Of a stretch of 64,000 bases of DNA, positions 22,963 to 35,042 are shown piece after piece. The translations under genes and the position numbers were made by a program. The notes beneath the pieces were generated by a model, which saw only the letters and a list, made by a program, of their open reading frames with translations, ran no database searches and was not told the origin of the DNA. Origin of the DNA: Archivesica marissinica (Eukaryota; Mollusca; Bivalvia; Venerida; Vesicomyidae); the NCBI GenBank assembly GCA_014843695.1, contig CM026403.1, forward strand, positions 1,864,460 through 1,928,459. Direction: 5' to 3'. Position 1 is the stretch's first letter, and the number at the start of each line of letters is the position of its first letter.

Positions 22963-23227
22963 ATATATTTCTCATGATTCACAATATATAAATGCGCTAT
23001 TTCCAACATCTGGCCAAAAATAATATTGCTTTATTTTATCAGAAATTTACAATATATTTCTATTGTAGGAAACCTCGTCAGTATAATACACACATTATAT
23101 GGCAGTGTTCAAGTCAACATATGATCATATCAGCTTTTTTAATTAAATCTGCTGCTCTTTAATGTCAGCAGATTGCGGCTGAATGACAATTCAAATCTAC
23201 AACCTATTTAGCTGGATTCTGAATACG

Positions 23228-23525
23228 TATAAATTGTATTTATTTTACAACGATTGCGAAACAACCTTATGAACAACCTATATTAACAATTCTCGTTTCT
23301 CGTCTCGTTTCGTTTACGCGAATAAAATCGTGGAAGGTGGTTCTTCATGCGGAATGAAACCGGAGTACCCGGAGAAAACCCACCTGTCCGATCTGGCGAC
23401 CATCGTAACATATCACATACTTCCCGGTCCGAGGATCGAACCCGGGTTGGATTGGTGAGAAGCGAACATGCTAACCACTGCGCTAATCGGACAGCCAATG
23501 ACCTATACCACTCGGCCACGGATGC
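23228..23525 (-). mobile_element. SINE C, copy 2, joined to another tRNA-like head
   Basis: Minus-strand SINE C, complete to 'ggctgtccgattagcgcagt'. Immediately upstream on that strand is 'catccgtggccgagtggtat', another tRNA A-box-like piece reminiscent of SINE D. The block may be a composite or a head-to-head remnant of two insertions. Confidence 0.85.
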
Positions 23526-23635
23526 CCTCAATAGTATTATATGTCTGCATTTATTGTATGTTTTACTACACATTATATAATTTATATTGTCATTCGAGGT
23601 TAATACAACAGCATAATACACCTACATGCAATGTC

Positions 23636-24195
23636 TGCGCACTCGCACATTGCTATCTGTTCTCGTTAACGCACATAGCTATATGTTGCGATATCTGCTA
23701 TATATTTATAATTCTCGTCAGTGCACATAGCTATATGTTGCAATATCTGCTATACATTTATAATTCACGTCAACGCATAATTATAGCTATATGTTGCGAT
23801 ATCTGCTATATATTTATAATTCTCGTCAGCGCACATAGCTATATGTTGCAATATCTGCTATATATTTATAATTCTCGTCAGCGCATATAGCTATATGTTG
23901 CAATATCTGCTATATATTTATAATTCTTGTCAGCGCACATTGCTATCTGTTGGGATATCTACTATATATTTATAATTCTCGTCAGCGCACATAGCTATAT
24001 GTTGCAATATCTGCTATATATTTATAATTCTCGTCAGCGCACATAGCTATATGTTGCAATATCTGCTATATATTTGTAATTCTCGTCAGCGCACATAGCT
24101 ATATGTTGCAATATCTGCTATATATTTATAATTCTCGTCAGCGCATATAGCTATATGTTGCGATATCTGCTATAAATTTATAATTCTCGTAAACA
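23636..24195. repeat. 52-bp minisatellite, about 10 copies
   Basis: The unit contains 'gcacatagctatatgttgca', 'atatctgctatatatttata' and 'attctcgtcagc'. Spacing is 52 bp at 23671 and 23723. Non-coding. Confidence 0.94.
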
Positions 24196-24474
24196 ATTAT
24201 GGCTGGCTTATGTATTTGCTTTCAAATATATAGCCGCCATCTACATTCATATCAGCTTTCCGCTTTCAAGTTAAATAGTACCCGGAAAAGACCCAAGTGT
24301 CCGATACTTTGCCCAACAATGTTTGCTTAGTTAAACATGAATTCATACAGCACACTGGCTATGCATATCGTCTTTGTATCTGTAACCCAGAAGGGTATTC
24401 GATATATAGCTTGTCGAAATCGTTGTAAAATACATAAAATGAATAAGTATCCAAAATCCAGTAATGCAGTTACA

Positions 24475-24766
24475 CACGGATCCGTAGTCCAGTTGTAGCA
24501 CGCTGGACTGGTAATCCAGGGATCGCAGGTTCGATCCCTCGTCTGACCATAATAATATTAACAGTCTTTCAGATGGGACTTTAAACCGAGGTCTCGTGTC
24601 GGTGCTTTACACCGTGCACGTAAAAGAACCAGAGGAGACTCTGGAATGGGTCTCTCTCTATATCGTTGCACTATCATCCAATAATCTAAAATGACTAATC
24701 TCTCCAGGAGGCGTCGCTCTTATGGATAACTGGTAGCGACGATAAATAAACTTAAAACACACACAC
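24475..24766 (+). mobile_element. SINE A, copy 2 (complete)
   Basis: Full plus-strand copy from 'cacggatccgtagtcc' through the arm 'ctggactggtaatccag', the B box 'ggttcgatccctcg' and the tail 'tagcgacgataaataaac' plus an (AC)n run. The 9-bp 'gcagttaca' flanks it at 24466-24474 and 24767-24775. Confidence 0.93.
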
Positions 24767-24839
24767 GCAGTTACAACGGTTGTAGAATTACAGTAGTATG
24801 CAGTCGCAATACAGAAGACGGTTATGCCGGTGAAGAGAT

Positions 24840-25730
24840 GTCAATCATATGTCTACCATCGAGTGTAGACGAGCATTTGAGAGATGTGGATTAGTTTTAG
24901 GAGTAGCCACACTTTATCGGAAGTTCCTTTCGAACTTGTCAACTATTTCGGTTGCATTGACATACTTCGTGAACATAGAGCAACCAAGCATAGCATGGGT
25001 GAACATTTCAAGTGGTTTAAATCTAAATTGGTTGGCCCACACTTACCAGATTGAGAGTGTCTTTTATCTGAAAGTTGCCAGAATTAGCAGTTTGATTCTA
25101 GACCTGAACGTGGAATAAATGTCAGTTACGTAAACAAGCAGGCATCTACCTTCTAGAGAGCAGAACTATGCAGTGATTGAGAAAGAATATCATGCAGTGA
25201 TATGTGCAGTCAATAATCAATCAATCAATTTATTTCACATAAAACATTATTACAATGTTTAAAGTGTTATATACAAATTTTCAGAAAAGACATGTTATTA
25301 TATAGATACCATTTTCTGAAGGTCATATACAAATTCAGAAAAACGGTTGCATGTACCAAGTAGATTTTGACGAATATAGATAATACATAATAGACAATCA
25401 TGTTGTTTGACCAAACTCAAACAGAAACCCTTATCTTATTTGCAAAGTAGAGATACTTTGACAAATTATTTATAACAATTTTAGAGGTAGAATTTAACAA
25501 TGAGGCAAACTTAATTAGGCTTGGCCAATGACAGACATATGGTTTAAAGTACCTTATCCTCAAATCCCTGTAGTTAGGACAGACCAGTAAAAAGTGGAAT
25601 TCAGATTCAAGATATGTGCAGTCAATAAGACAATGTTACATAAAGTTGTCGGTGGAAACGAGTATGAGCTGTTGGCTTTGTTAAACAAAGCAAAGTTGGC
25701 GAATTCTAGTCTGATTAACCCTTTCAACAC
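24840..25730 (+). pseudogene. Decayed Ty3/Gypsy-like pol fragment, split by an insertion
   Basis: A reading around 24890-24950 gives 'LYRKFLSNLSTI', the motif after the reverse-transcriptase core of Ty3/Gypsy pol. A different frame around 25158-25212 gives 'REQNYAVIEKEYHAV', matching the start of the RNase H region, with its conserved glutamate-containing motif. The frames are broken by stops and shifts, and the fragment is interrupted at 25216-25610 by a LINE insertion. After the insertion 'NKAKLANSS' fits the downstream RNase H/connection region. No LTRs, gag or integrase are visible nearby. It is an old non-functional relic. Confidence 0.7.
25216..25610 (-). mobile_element. 5'-truncated L2/CR1-like LINE 3' end with 17-bp TSD
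   Basis: On the minus strand an open frame from the truncation point begins with 'EFHFLLVCPNYRDLR', the signature near the C-terminus of L2/CR1-type LINE polyproteins, and runs about 64 codons to a stop. An AT-rich 3' untranslated region and a (TTGA)n tail follow. The 17-bp sequence 'gatatgtgcagtcaata' is repeated perfectly at 25199-25215 and 25611-25627. Insertion was by target-primed reverse transcription into the older Gypsy relic. Confidence 0.9.
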
Positions 25731-26610
25731 CACATACCTCTAAATAGGCTTACAAAAAGTGTATATCCAGATGAGCCGGCTCGTGACGAGCCGTCTCATC
25801 AGGATCTGCACTTTTTGCCAGTGATATGACTATTTTTAGACATAATTACCCATTTTGATAAATGAACTTGTCCAAATGTAATTTTCTGATTCATTTATTT
25901 TATTTATTCGTTTATGAATATCATGGACCAGTCCATGTGAGTTACTTGGTGTTGAATGGGTTAAATGGGCTTTGACACGCCATTCATACATAATGATAAT
26001 TACTAGGCGATTATAGGAATATTGAGAAGCATCGAAGCTGATTTTTGTTTATTTAGGTAGGGGCATATGTGAAGATAAATCGTAGTGTACGCTGAAGGTG
26101 TGTGTAGATATCAGAGCAATTGTTGTGATTATGATAAGAGTGTATCCACTTCAGTCTATGGACGAACGTGCACCAAGAAATGACACCTGGTTTAATTAAA
26201 CCTTATGTCTGTGTATGTTTCTCCCAATATAAAGGCCTATGTTATGTTGTTAATTTCTACACGTTTGCAAATGTAGAGTGGTGGAACCTATGCTCGTCGT
26301 AAATCCTGCAAATCATGGTCTATAAAAAGGGTTAAATGCACTAGCCGTATATTATTATTTTCTTAAGTCGTGAACACAACTTTCAAACAAATGTTGTTGA
26401 AAATGTTCATTACCTGACCATGCGCCTCATTACAGCTATCGTAACGGCACCTGTTTCCATGGGGAACTAGATACTTTAGGGCACCTATGCAAGGGGTACA
26501 TGATTGTTTTTATTTATGCACTGGTAAATGCTGAATATATTATTTTGACGTAGTAACATCAATAACTAACAATATTACAACTCATAAGAAACGTTTTTCC
26601 GGTTATTTGT
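25731..26610. other. Unique stretch, no gene seen
   Basis: Contains the near-palindromic 'cggctcgtgacgagccg' at about 25776-25792, which could form a strong hairpin. No gene or known RNA is recognised. Confidence 0.35.
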
Positions 26611-26614
26611 ACAT

Positions 26615-27080
26615 TTGTTGTTGTCCAATTCAGATAGCAACCTGAATTGCTCATAAACCGCATCATTTCGGTGGAAACAATTCTGCCAACAAGTTGCCTG
26701 TTCATATTCTGCTACTGAACCAGTCAGGTGACAGTTGCATTAGGCTACCGCTACGCACACCGGAATGTTATTGAACCATGCTTCACCTGTGTCAGCGAAA
26801 ATAGGTTAAAACTATTTAAATATTTTAAATATGGATGTAAATGGAAAAATGTAAATGTTTTGTCCAATTCAGATATCCACCTGGAATGCTCATAAACCGC
26901 ATCATTTCGGTGGGAAACAATTCTCCCAACAAGTTGTCTGTTAATATTCTGCTACTGAACCAGTCAGGTGACAGTTGCATTAGGCTACCGGTACGCACAA
27001 CGGAATGCTATTGAACAATGCATCACCTCTGTCAGCGAAAATAGTTTTAAACTATTTAAATATTTTAAATACGAATATGT
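26615..27080. repeat. Tandem duplication, ~220-bp copies 239 bp apart
   Basis: Copies begin with 'ttgtccaattcagata' at 26621 and 26860 and both end near 'actatttaaatattttaaat'. Within them 'ctgctactgaaccagtcagg' and 'tgacagttgcattaggctac' are identical. They differ by scattered substitutions and small indels. Non-coding. Confidence 0.9.
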
Positions 27081-28435
27081 TCCACCACTCTACTAATTGT
27101 AAAGTAGACGTGTAAGCTTACACTCTTATATTGATGTATTGCTTACGCCAACGAGCATCGTTCATGTGCATTAATTTGAAACATGCTACACTTTGAATGA
27201 GTTATTAAGCCTGTACCTAAATACCAGTATTTTATTATATTTGTGTGTTAGTACACCTTTTTAAAAATTGGCTTGCAACCATTTATTATATACAAAAACA
27301 ATTCATAGCATTTATATAGCGCAAAAAATTAAATATTATTATATTGCGCTTCACAATTACAGATGCAATTTTATACATTTACACATGACAATAATATATG
27401 GAAATATAAATAAAAATGTATACATATATAGATATAACTAGGATTCTAGTAATTGGATAAGAACATATTTTATCATAATATCTACACCATTACAGTATAT
27501 AAGTGAATGATTGGATTAACGATAAAAGTGGCAATATGAACCATAGACCCAAACACCGCCGTAAGAATGACAACCGTGATGTGGCCATTACAGGGAATGA
27601 GCCGGTACAGTTATCCGCCCATCACCACACGACAGAGCTCGAACCCAAGATAATGCCCATACAGCACTTCACTCGTCAATCCAATACTGGATATATACTG
27701 GACCTATATATTAAGAACATGTTCTCTTGGTGAAACGTCTGAGGTTCACAAATTTTAGCAATATGTGCATTATATACATGACACAATTCATACAACAAGC
27801 ACCGCATTCACAAATACAAACATGTAAATACATTCAACATATTAATATTATGTTTCTGTATGTGTCATATAACCACGTCTAGATGGACATTACACGTGTC
27901 GTACTTACAATAAGACATGTTATGATAGTAATATTAATTAATCCTTAAATAAATTGTCATAGGACAGAACTTAATGCCGTTTGAATTTATTGAAATAATT
28001 ATATCGGAAAACATTGTGGTATTAAATTGCAGTGTATTGACTTGACTTTCTTTTACCTGACATCCTATTGTCGTGACCAAATAATCCCGTTATATACTTA
28101 CCCTATTATATTCCTCCAACGCTAATCTATACTAACTGAATACTAACCTGTCATCCGTAGCTAAACCTGTGATGCTCGTGTATCTTGTGCAATGCCTCGT
28201 TGCACTTGATATCTGGACATTGTAACGTCTAGTTACGATATATATTGGTAATATAAATTATAATAACTATCAAGGATATTTATATCACTTTCAGGTTAGT
28301 TACATTTTTGTCATATCATGGTTAATGTTTATAGAATATTTCTGTAAGAACCTTGCCACACAATACATTTACCCGATTAAATTCATGGCTACTACAAATT
28401 CCTCCGAAATGAAAATGAACGCTAACATTGAATCA
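27081..28435. other. AT-rich stretch, no gene seen
   Basis: One plus-strand frame (27503-27733) encodes a polar peptide of 76 residues without recognisable features. I see no exon boundaries, repeats or RNA genes. Confidence 0.35.
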
Positions 28436-28439
28436 ATAA

Positions 28440-28755
28440 CAGGGTTGTTGTGGTCTTCACACTTTCAAAAGCGAAAATAGTATTTTATATAACGGTCATC
28501 CACGCTCAATATTAAAGGCGTGATACTGTCGCTCAGAGGATATTTAACATGTCTACGTCCCCGCGAGGGGTTCGACATTAAAGGAAGATAGATTAAATAG
28601 ATATCCATTGGCACACATGTGACATATAACGGTACATATGTACCATAACTCGTGTTGTTCAGGATACACGAGTTTTATTACGCCTGTATTGTGACACTAT
28701 TTACATTACTTTGTTATTTCAAAAAACGTCGTATACGACGTTTGTTTATTAGTTT
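28440..28755 (+). repeat. Dispersed repeat I, copy 1
   Basis: Shares ordered blocks with 47310-47610: 'caacggtcatccacgctc' (here 'taacggtcatccacgctc'), 'cgcgatact/ggcgtgatact', 'tattcaggata' and 'cgtatacgacgtttgtttat'. A SINE tail at 28548-28595 sits inside this copy but not in the other. Confidence 0.65.
28548..28610 (+). mobile_element. Solo SINE 3' tail with CCCC-GCGA-GGGG hairpin
   Basis: 'gtctacgtccccgcgagggg' followed by 'ttcgacattaaaggaagata' and a short GATA-like run. It is the same module as at 12321 (minus) and 45031, and is close to the 3' end of SINE E. Absence from repeat I copy 2 shows it was inserted or retained separately. Confidence 0.75.
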
Positions 28756-28856
28756 ACATTTACGCTTCCATCCGCGCCAACGAGATTGATTGATATATTA
28801 AGTTGTTAAAACATGCTTCGCAATCATGGTAAATTAAATACAGTTTAAACTCATTT
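28755..28856 (+). mobile_element. SINE C 3' fragment
   Basis: Starts within the body ('acatttacgcttccatccgc') and runs through the shared 3' domain to 'cagtttaaac'. It abuts the truncated start of the LINE fragment that follows. Confidence 0.85.
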
Positions 28857-29296
28857 TATTACCTAGTTGAAGATGAATATCATTTTATCATTGTTTGCCC
28901 ATATTATCTACATTTAAGAATTGTCTATGTAAAACAATATTACAGTAACAACCCTAGCATGTTTAAATTTATACAATTACTCAAGTCCGAAAATAAGCAT
29001 ACACTATGTAAACTCGCAATTTTTTACAAACGAGCCATTGAAGAAAGAAATTTTTACTTGAATGCTATTACACATGCTTAATTTAAAATCTATACCACTT
29101 ATAAATATGAATAGGCCATTATACAGTCTTCATTCTAAGAGACCAGTTTCGTTCATCCTCTATGTATGAGTAAATTTGTTTAAGCACTTCACTGTTTATG
29201 ACGTGATAATATATATATATTGTATGTAATAATTTGTATATGATGATGTACTTTGTACAAATCGAAATAAATTATCTGTTCTGTTCTGTTCTGTAA
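28857..29296 (+). pseudogene. L2/CR1-like LINE 3' end, 5'-truncated
   Basis: An uninterrupted frame from 28857 to the TAA at 29079-29081 lacks a start codon. It begins 'VEDEYHFIIVCPYY', and continues 'MFKFIQLLKS' and 'LAIFYKRAIEERN'. This is the C-terminal tail of an L2/CR1-type LINE polyprotein and is related to, but distinct from, the fragment at 25216-25610. The 3' untranslated region ends with 'aataaattatctg' and a (TTCTG)n microsatellite at 29277-29293. The RT and endonuclease domains are missing. Confidence 0.85.
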
Positions 29297-29404
29297 TCAG
29301 TATTTCTCACAGTTCACAATCACTTCTTTCTTTCCTTTACTTCATTAATTAATTGGTCTTATCGCTTGGTTGAAGGTAGTGGCGACAGTAGTTATGCGTT
29401 AAAG

Positions 29405-32400
29405 TCTATGTGCATCATCCTACTACGTCTAGAGGACATATATAACGCACACCTACAATATATACGAGAAGACATAGAAAACGCACACCTACAATATATA
29501 CGAGAAGACATAGAAAACGCACACCTACAATATATACGAGAAAACATAGAAAACGCACATCTACATTATATACGAGAAAACATAGAAAACGCACACCTAC
29601 AATATATACGAGAAAACATAGAAAACGCACACCTACAATATATACGAGAAAACATAGAAAACGCACACCTACATTATATACTAGAGGACATAGAAAACGC
29701 ACACCTACATTATATACTAGATGACATAGAAAACGCACACCTACATTATATACTGGAGAACATAGAAAAAGCACACCTACATTATATACTAGAGAACATA
29801 GAAAACGTACACCTACATTATATACTAGAGGACATAGAAAACGCACACCTACAATATATACTAGAAGATATAGAAAATGCACACCTACATTATATACTAG
29901 AGGACATAGAAAACGCACACCAACATTATATACTAGAGGTCATAGAAATCGCACACCTACATTATATACTAGAGGACATAGAAAACGCACACCTACATTA
30001 CATACTAGAGGACATAGAACACGTACACCTACATTATATAATAGAGCACATAGAAAACGCACACCTACATTATATACTAGAGCACATAGAAAACGCACAC
30101 CTACATTATATACTAGAGGACATAGAAAACGCACACCTACATTATATACTAGAGGACATAGAACACGTACACCTACATTATATACTAGGGGACATATAAA
30201 ACGCACACCTACAATATATACGAGAAAACATAGAAAACGCACATCTACATTATATACGAGAAAACATAGAAAACGCATACCTACAATATATACGAGAAAC
30301 ATAGAAAACGCACATCTACATTATATACTAGAGGACATAGAAAACGCATACCTACAATATATACGAGAAACATAGAAAACGCACATCTACATTATATATG
30401 AGAAAACATAGAAAACGCATACCTACAATATATACGAGAAAACATAGAAACGCACACCTACAATATATACGAGAAAACATAGAAAACGCACACCTACAAT
30501 ATATACGAGAAAACATAGAAAACGCACACCTACAATATATACGAGAAAACATAGAAAACGCACATCTACATTATATACGAGAAAACATAGAAAACGCACA
30601 CCTACAATATATACGAGAAAACATAGAAAACGCACACCTACAATATATACGAGAAAACATAGAAAACGCACACCTACAATATATACGAGAAAACATAGAA
30701 AACGCACATCTACATTATATACGAGAAAACATAGAAAACGCACACCTACAATATATACGAGAAAACATAGAAAACGCACACCTACAATATATACGAGAAA
30801 ACATAGAAAACGCACACCTACAATATATACGAGAAAACATAGAAAACGCACATCTACATTATATACTAGAGGACATAGAAAACGCACACCTACATTATAT
30901 ACTATATGACATAGAAAACGCACACCTACATTATATACTGGAGAACATAGAAAAAGCACACCTACATTATATACTAGAGAACATAGAAAACGTACACCTA
31001 CATTATATACTAGAGGACATAGAAAACGCACACCTACACTATATACTAGAAGATATAGAAAATGCACACCTACATTATATACTAGAGGACATAGAAAACG
31101 CACACCAACATTATATACTAGAGGTCATAGAAAACGCACACCTACATTATATACTAGAGGACATAGAAAACGCACACCTACATTACATACTAGAGGACAT
31201 AGAACACGTACACCTACATTATATAATAGAGCACATAGAAAACGCACACCTACATTATATACTAGAGCAAATAGAAAACGCACACCTACATTATATACTA
31301 GAGGACATAGAAAACGCACACCTACATTATATACTAGAGGACATAGAACACGTACACCTACATTATATACTAGGGGACATATAAAACGCACACCTACAAT
31401 ATATACGAGAAAACATAGAAAACGCACATCTACATTATATACGAGAAAACATAGAAAACGCATACCTACAATATATACGAGAAACATAGAAAACGCACAT
31501 CTACATTATATACGAGAAAACATAGAAAACGCATACCTACAATATATACGAGAAAACATAGAAAACACACACCTACAATATATACGAGAAAACATAGAAA
31601 ACGCACACCTACAATATATACGAGAAAACATAGAAAACGCACACCTACAATATATACGAGAAAACATAGAAAACGCACATCTACATTATATACTAGAGGA
31701 CATAGAAAACGCACACCTACATTATATACTATATGACATAGAAAACGCACACCTACATTATATACTGGAGAACATAGAAAACGCACACCTACATTATATA
31801 CTAGAGAACATAGAAAACGTACACCTACATTATATACTAGAGGACATAGAAAACGCACACCAACATTATATACTAGAGGTCATAGAAAACGCACACCTAC
31901 ATTATATACTAGAGGACATAGAAAACGCACACCTACATTACATACTAGAGGACATAGAACACGTACACCTACATTATATAATAGAGCACATAGAAAACGC
32001 ACACCTACATTATATACTAGAGCACATAGAAAACGCACACCTACATTATATACTAGAGGACATAGAAAACGCACACCTACATTATATACTAGAGGACATA
32101 GAACACGTACACCTACATTATATACTAGGGGAATTATAAATCGCACACCTACAATATATACGAGAAGACATAGAAAACGCACATCTACATTATATACTAG
32201 AGCACATAGAACACGCACACCTACATTATATACTAGAGGACATAGAAAACGCACACCTACATTATATACTAGAGGACATAGAAAACGCACACCTACATTA
32301 TATACTAGAAGACATAGAAAATGCACACCTACATTATATACTAGAGGACATAGAAAACGCACACCTACAATATATACTAGAAGACATAGAAAATGCACAC

Positions 32401-34575
32401 CTACATTATATACTAGAGGACATAGAAAACATACACCTACATTATATACTAGAGGACATAGAAACCGCACACCTACATTATATACTAGAGCACATAGAAA
32501 ACGCACACCTACATTATATACTAGAGCACATAGAAAACGCTCACCTACATTATATACTAGAGGACATATAAAACGCACACCTACATTATATACTAGAGGA
32601 CATAGAAAACGCACACCTACATTATATACTAGAAGACATAGAAAATGCACATCTACATTATATACTAGAGGACATAGAAAACGCACACCTACAATATATA
32701 CTAGAAGACATAGAAAATGCACACCTACATTATATACTAGAGGACATAGAAAACGTACACCTACATTATATACTAGAGGACATAGAAAACTCACACCTAC
32801 ATTATATACTACAACACATAGAAACCGCACACCTACATTATATACTAAAGGACATAGAAAACGCACACCTACATTATATACTAGAGGACATAGAAAACGC
32901 ACACCTACAATATATACTAGAGGACATAGAAAACGCACACCTACATTATATACTAGAGGACATAGAAAACGCACACCTACATTATATACTAGAGGACATA
33001 GAAAACGCACACCTACATTATATACCAGATGACATAGAAAACGCACACCTACATTATATACTAGAGGACATAGAAAACGCACACCTACATTATATACTAG
33101 AGGACATAGAAAACGCACACCTACATTATATACTAGAGGACATAGAAAACGCACACCTACATTACATACTAGAGGACATAGAAAACGCACACCTACATTA
33201 TATACTAGAGGACATAGAAAACGCACACCTACATTATATACTAGAGGACATAGAAAACGCACACCTACATTATATACTAGAGGACATAGAAAACGCACAC
33301 CTACATTATATACTAGAGGACATAGAAAACGCACACCTACATTATATACTAGAGGACATAGAAAACGCACACCTACATTATATACTAGAGGACATAGAAA
33401 ACGCACACCTACATTATATACTAGAGGACATAGAAAACGCACACCTACATTATATACTAGAGGACATAGAAAACGCACACCTACATTATATACTAGAGGA
33501 CATAGAAAACGCAAACCTACATTATATACTAGAGGACATAGAAAACGCACACATACATTATATACTAGAGGACATAGAAAACGCACACCTACATAATATA
33601 CTAGAGAACATAGAAAAAGCACACCTACATTATATACTAGAGAACATAGAAAACGCACACCTACATTATATACTAGAGGACATAGAAAACGCTCACCTAC
33701 ATTATATACTAGAAGACATAGAAAATGCACACCTACATTATATACTAGAGGACATAGAAAACGCACACCTACATTATATACTAGAGGACATAGAAAACGC
33801 TCACCTACATTATATACTAGAGGACATAGAAAATGCACACCTACATTATATACTAGATGACATAGAAAAGCACACCTACATTATATACTAGATGACATAG
33901 AAAACGCACACCTACATTATATACTAGAGGACATAGAAAATGCACACCTACATTATATACTAGAGGACATAGAAAACGCACACCTACATTATATACTAGA
34001 GGACATAGAAAACGCACACCTACATTATATACTAGAGGACATAGAAAACGCACACCTACATTATATACTAGAGGACATAGAAAACGCACACCTACATTAT
34101 ATACTAGAGGACATAGAAAACGCACACCTACATTATATACTAGAGGACATAGAAAACGCACACCTACATTATATACTAGAGGACATAGAAAACGCACACC
34201 TACATTATATACTAGAGGACATAGACAACGCACACCTACGTTATATACTAGAGGACATAGACAACGCACACCTACATTATATACTAGAGGACATAGAAAC
34301 GCACACCTACATTATATACTAGAAGACATAGAAAACGCACACCTACATTATATACTAGAGCACATAGAAAACGCACACCTACATTATATGCTGATTATTA
34401 CATGAACATGAAATACAAAGGATTCCATCAAAGATACATCACATCTCTATTGCAAAACACAAACCATACAACTAAAAATATTCCAAAATGTGCAAAACTG
34501 TATTTAGATAGTGTTTCATGTAAAAACAACACATTCATTCGAAGTGAGCGTTTTCAATGTCCTCTATTATATGTG
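29405..34575 (-). mobile_element. Element L, copy 3, giant array
   Basis: Reverse-orientation L element. The conserved flank lies at 34390-34570 (minus-strand 'gtatttcatgttcatgtaat', 'gtttgtgttttgcaatagag') and ends in one inverted unit ('ttatatgtgataagc' edge at 34563-34580). To its left is a 36-bp array of almost 5 kb, several times longer than in copies 1 and 2. No protein is encoded. Confidence 0.8.
29425..34390 (-). repeat. 36-bp minisatellite of element L, about 138 copies
   Basis: Canonical unit (plus-strand view) 'cctacattatatactagagg' plus 'acatagaaaacgcaca'. A second subtype, 'cctacaatatatacgagaaa', dominates 29430-30860 and 31380-31680. A block of variant units is duplicated with an offset of 1,185 bp (for example 'tatactaggg' at 30181 and 31366) and again partly at 32121. 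One-base losses near 30299, 30368, 30450 and 31487 shift the phase. The 652-codon and other open frames on both strands are by-products of the 12-codon unit. Confidence 0.97.
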
Positions 34576-34758
34576 ATAAGCTATCGCTGCGACTTATTCC
34601 TGCTAATGGCTCTCCAAGAATGACAAGTATTACGAAATAACAATTATAATTAATGATTAATTTTAGAAGACATGCGATTGTGACTGTATATGTTAACAAG
34701 GACAGCAGCAGTGATGTCGTTATAGCAACAAACATGATCCTTCTCGGCACTGCGTATG

Positions 34759-35042
34759 TTTTACGTTTATTTATCGTCGCTACCGGTTGCCCATATGAGC
34801 GACGCCTCCTGAAGAGATTAGTCATTTTAGATTTTGGAGGATAGTGCACTGATACAGACAGAGACCCATTCCAAAATCTCCTCTGGTTCTATTACGTGCA
34901 CGGTTTAAAGAACCGACACGAGACCTCGGTTTAACGTCCCATCTGAAAGACTGTTAATTTTATTAGGGTCATACGGGGGATCGAGCCTGCGATCCCTGGA
35001 TTACCAGTCCAGCGTGTTGCCACTGGACTACAGATCCGTCTG
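34759..35042 (-). mobile_element. SINE A, copy 3
   Basis: Complete minus-strand copy with head 'cagacggatctgtagtccag', anticodon arm 'ctggactggtaatccag', a B-box variant 'ggctcgatcccccg' and tail 'tagcgacgataaataaacg'. No clear target-site duplication. Confidence 0.9.

Noticed and set aside
31880..33838. A 652-codon open frame on the minus strand, and related frames at 9352-10295, 15070-15894 and 29366-34269
   Set aside because: They are read through the 36-bp minisatellite, whose unit is exactly 12 codons with no stop in some frames. Frames are open on both strands at once and break wherever a unit has a one-base change. No protein-like constraint is visible.
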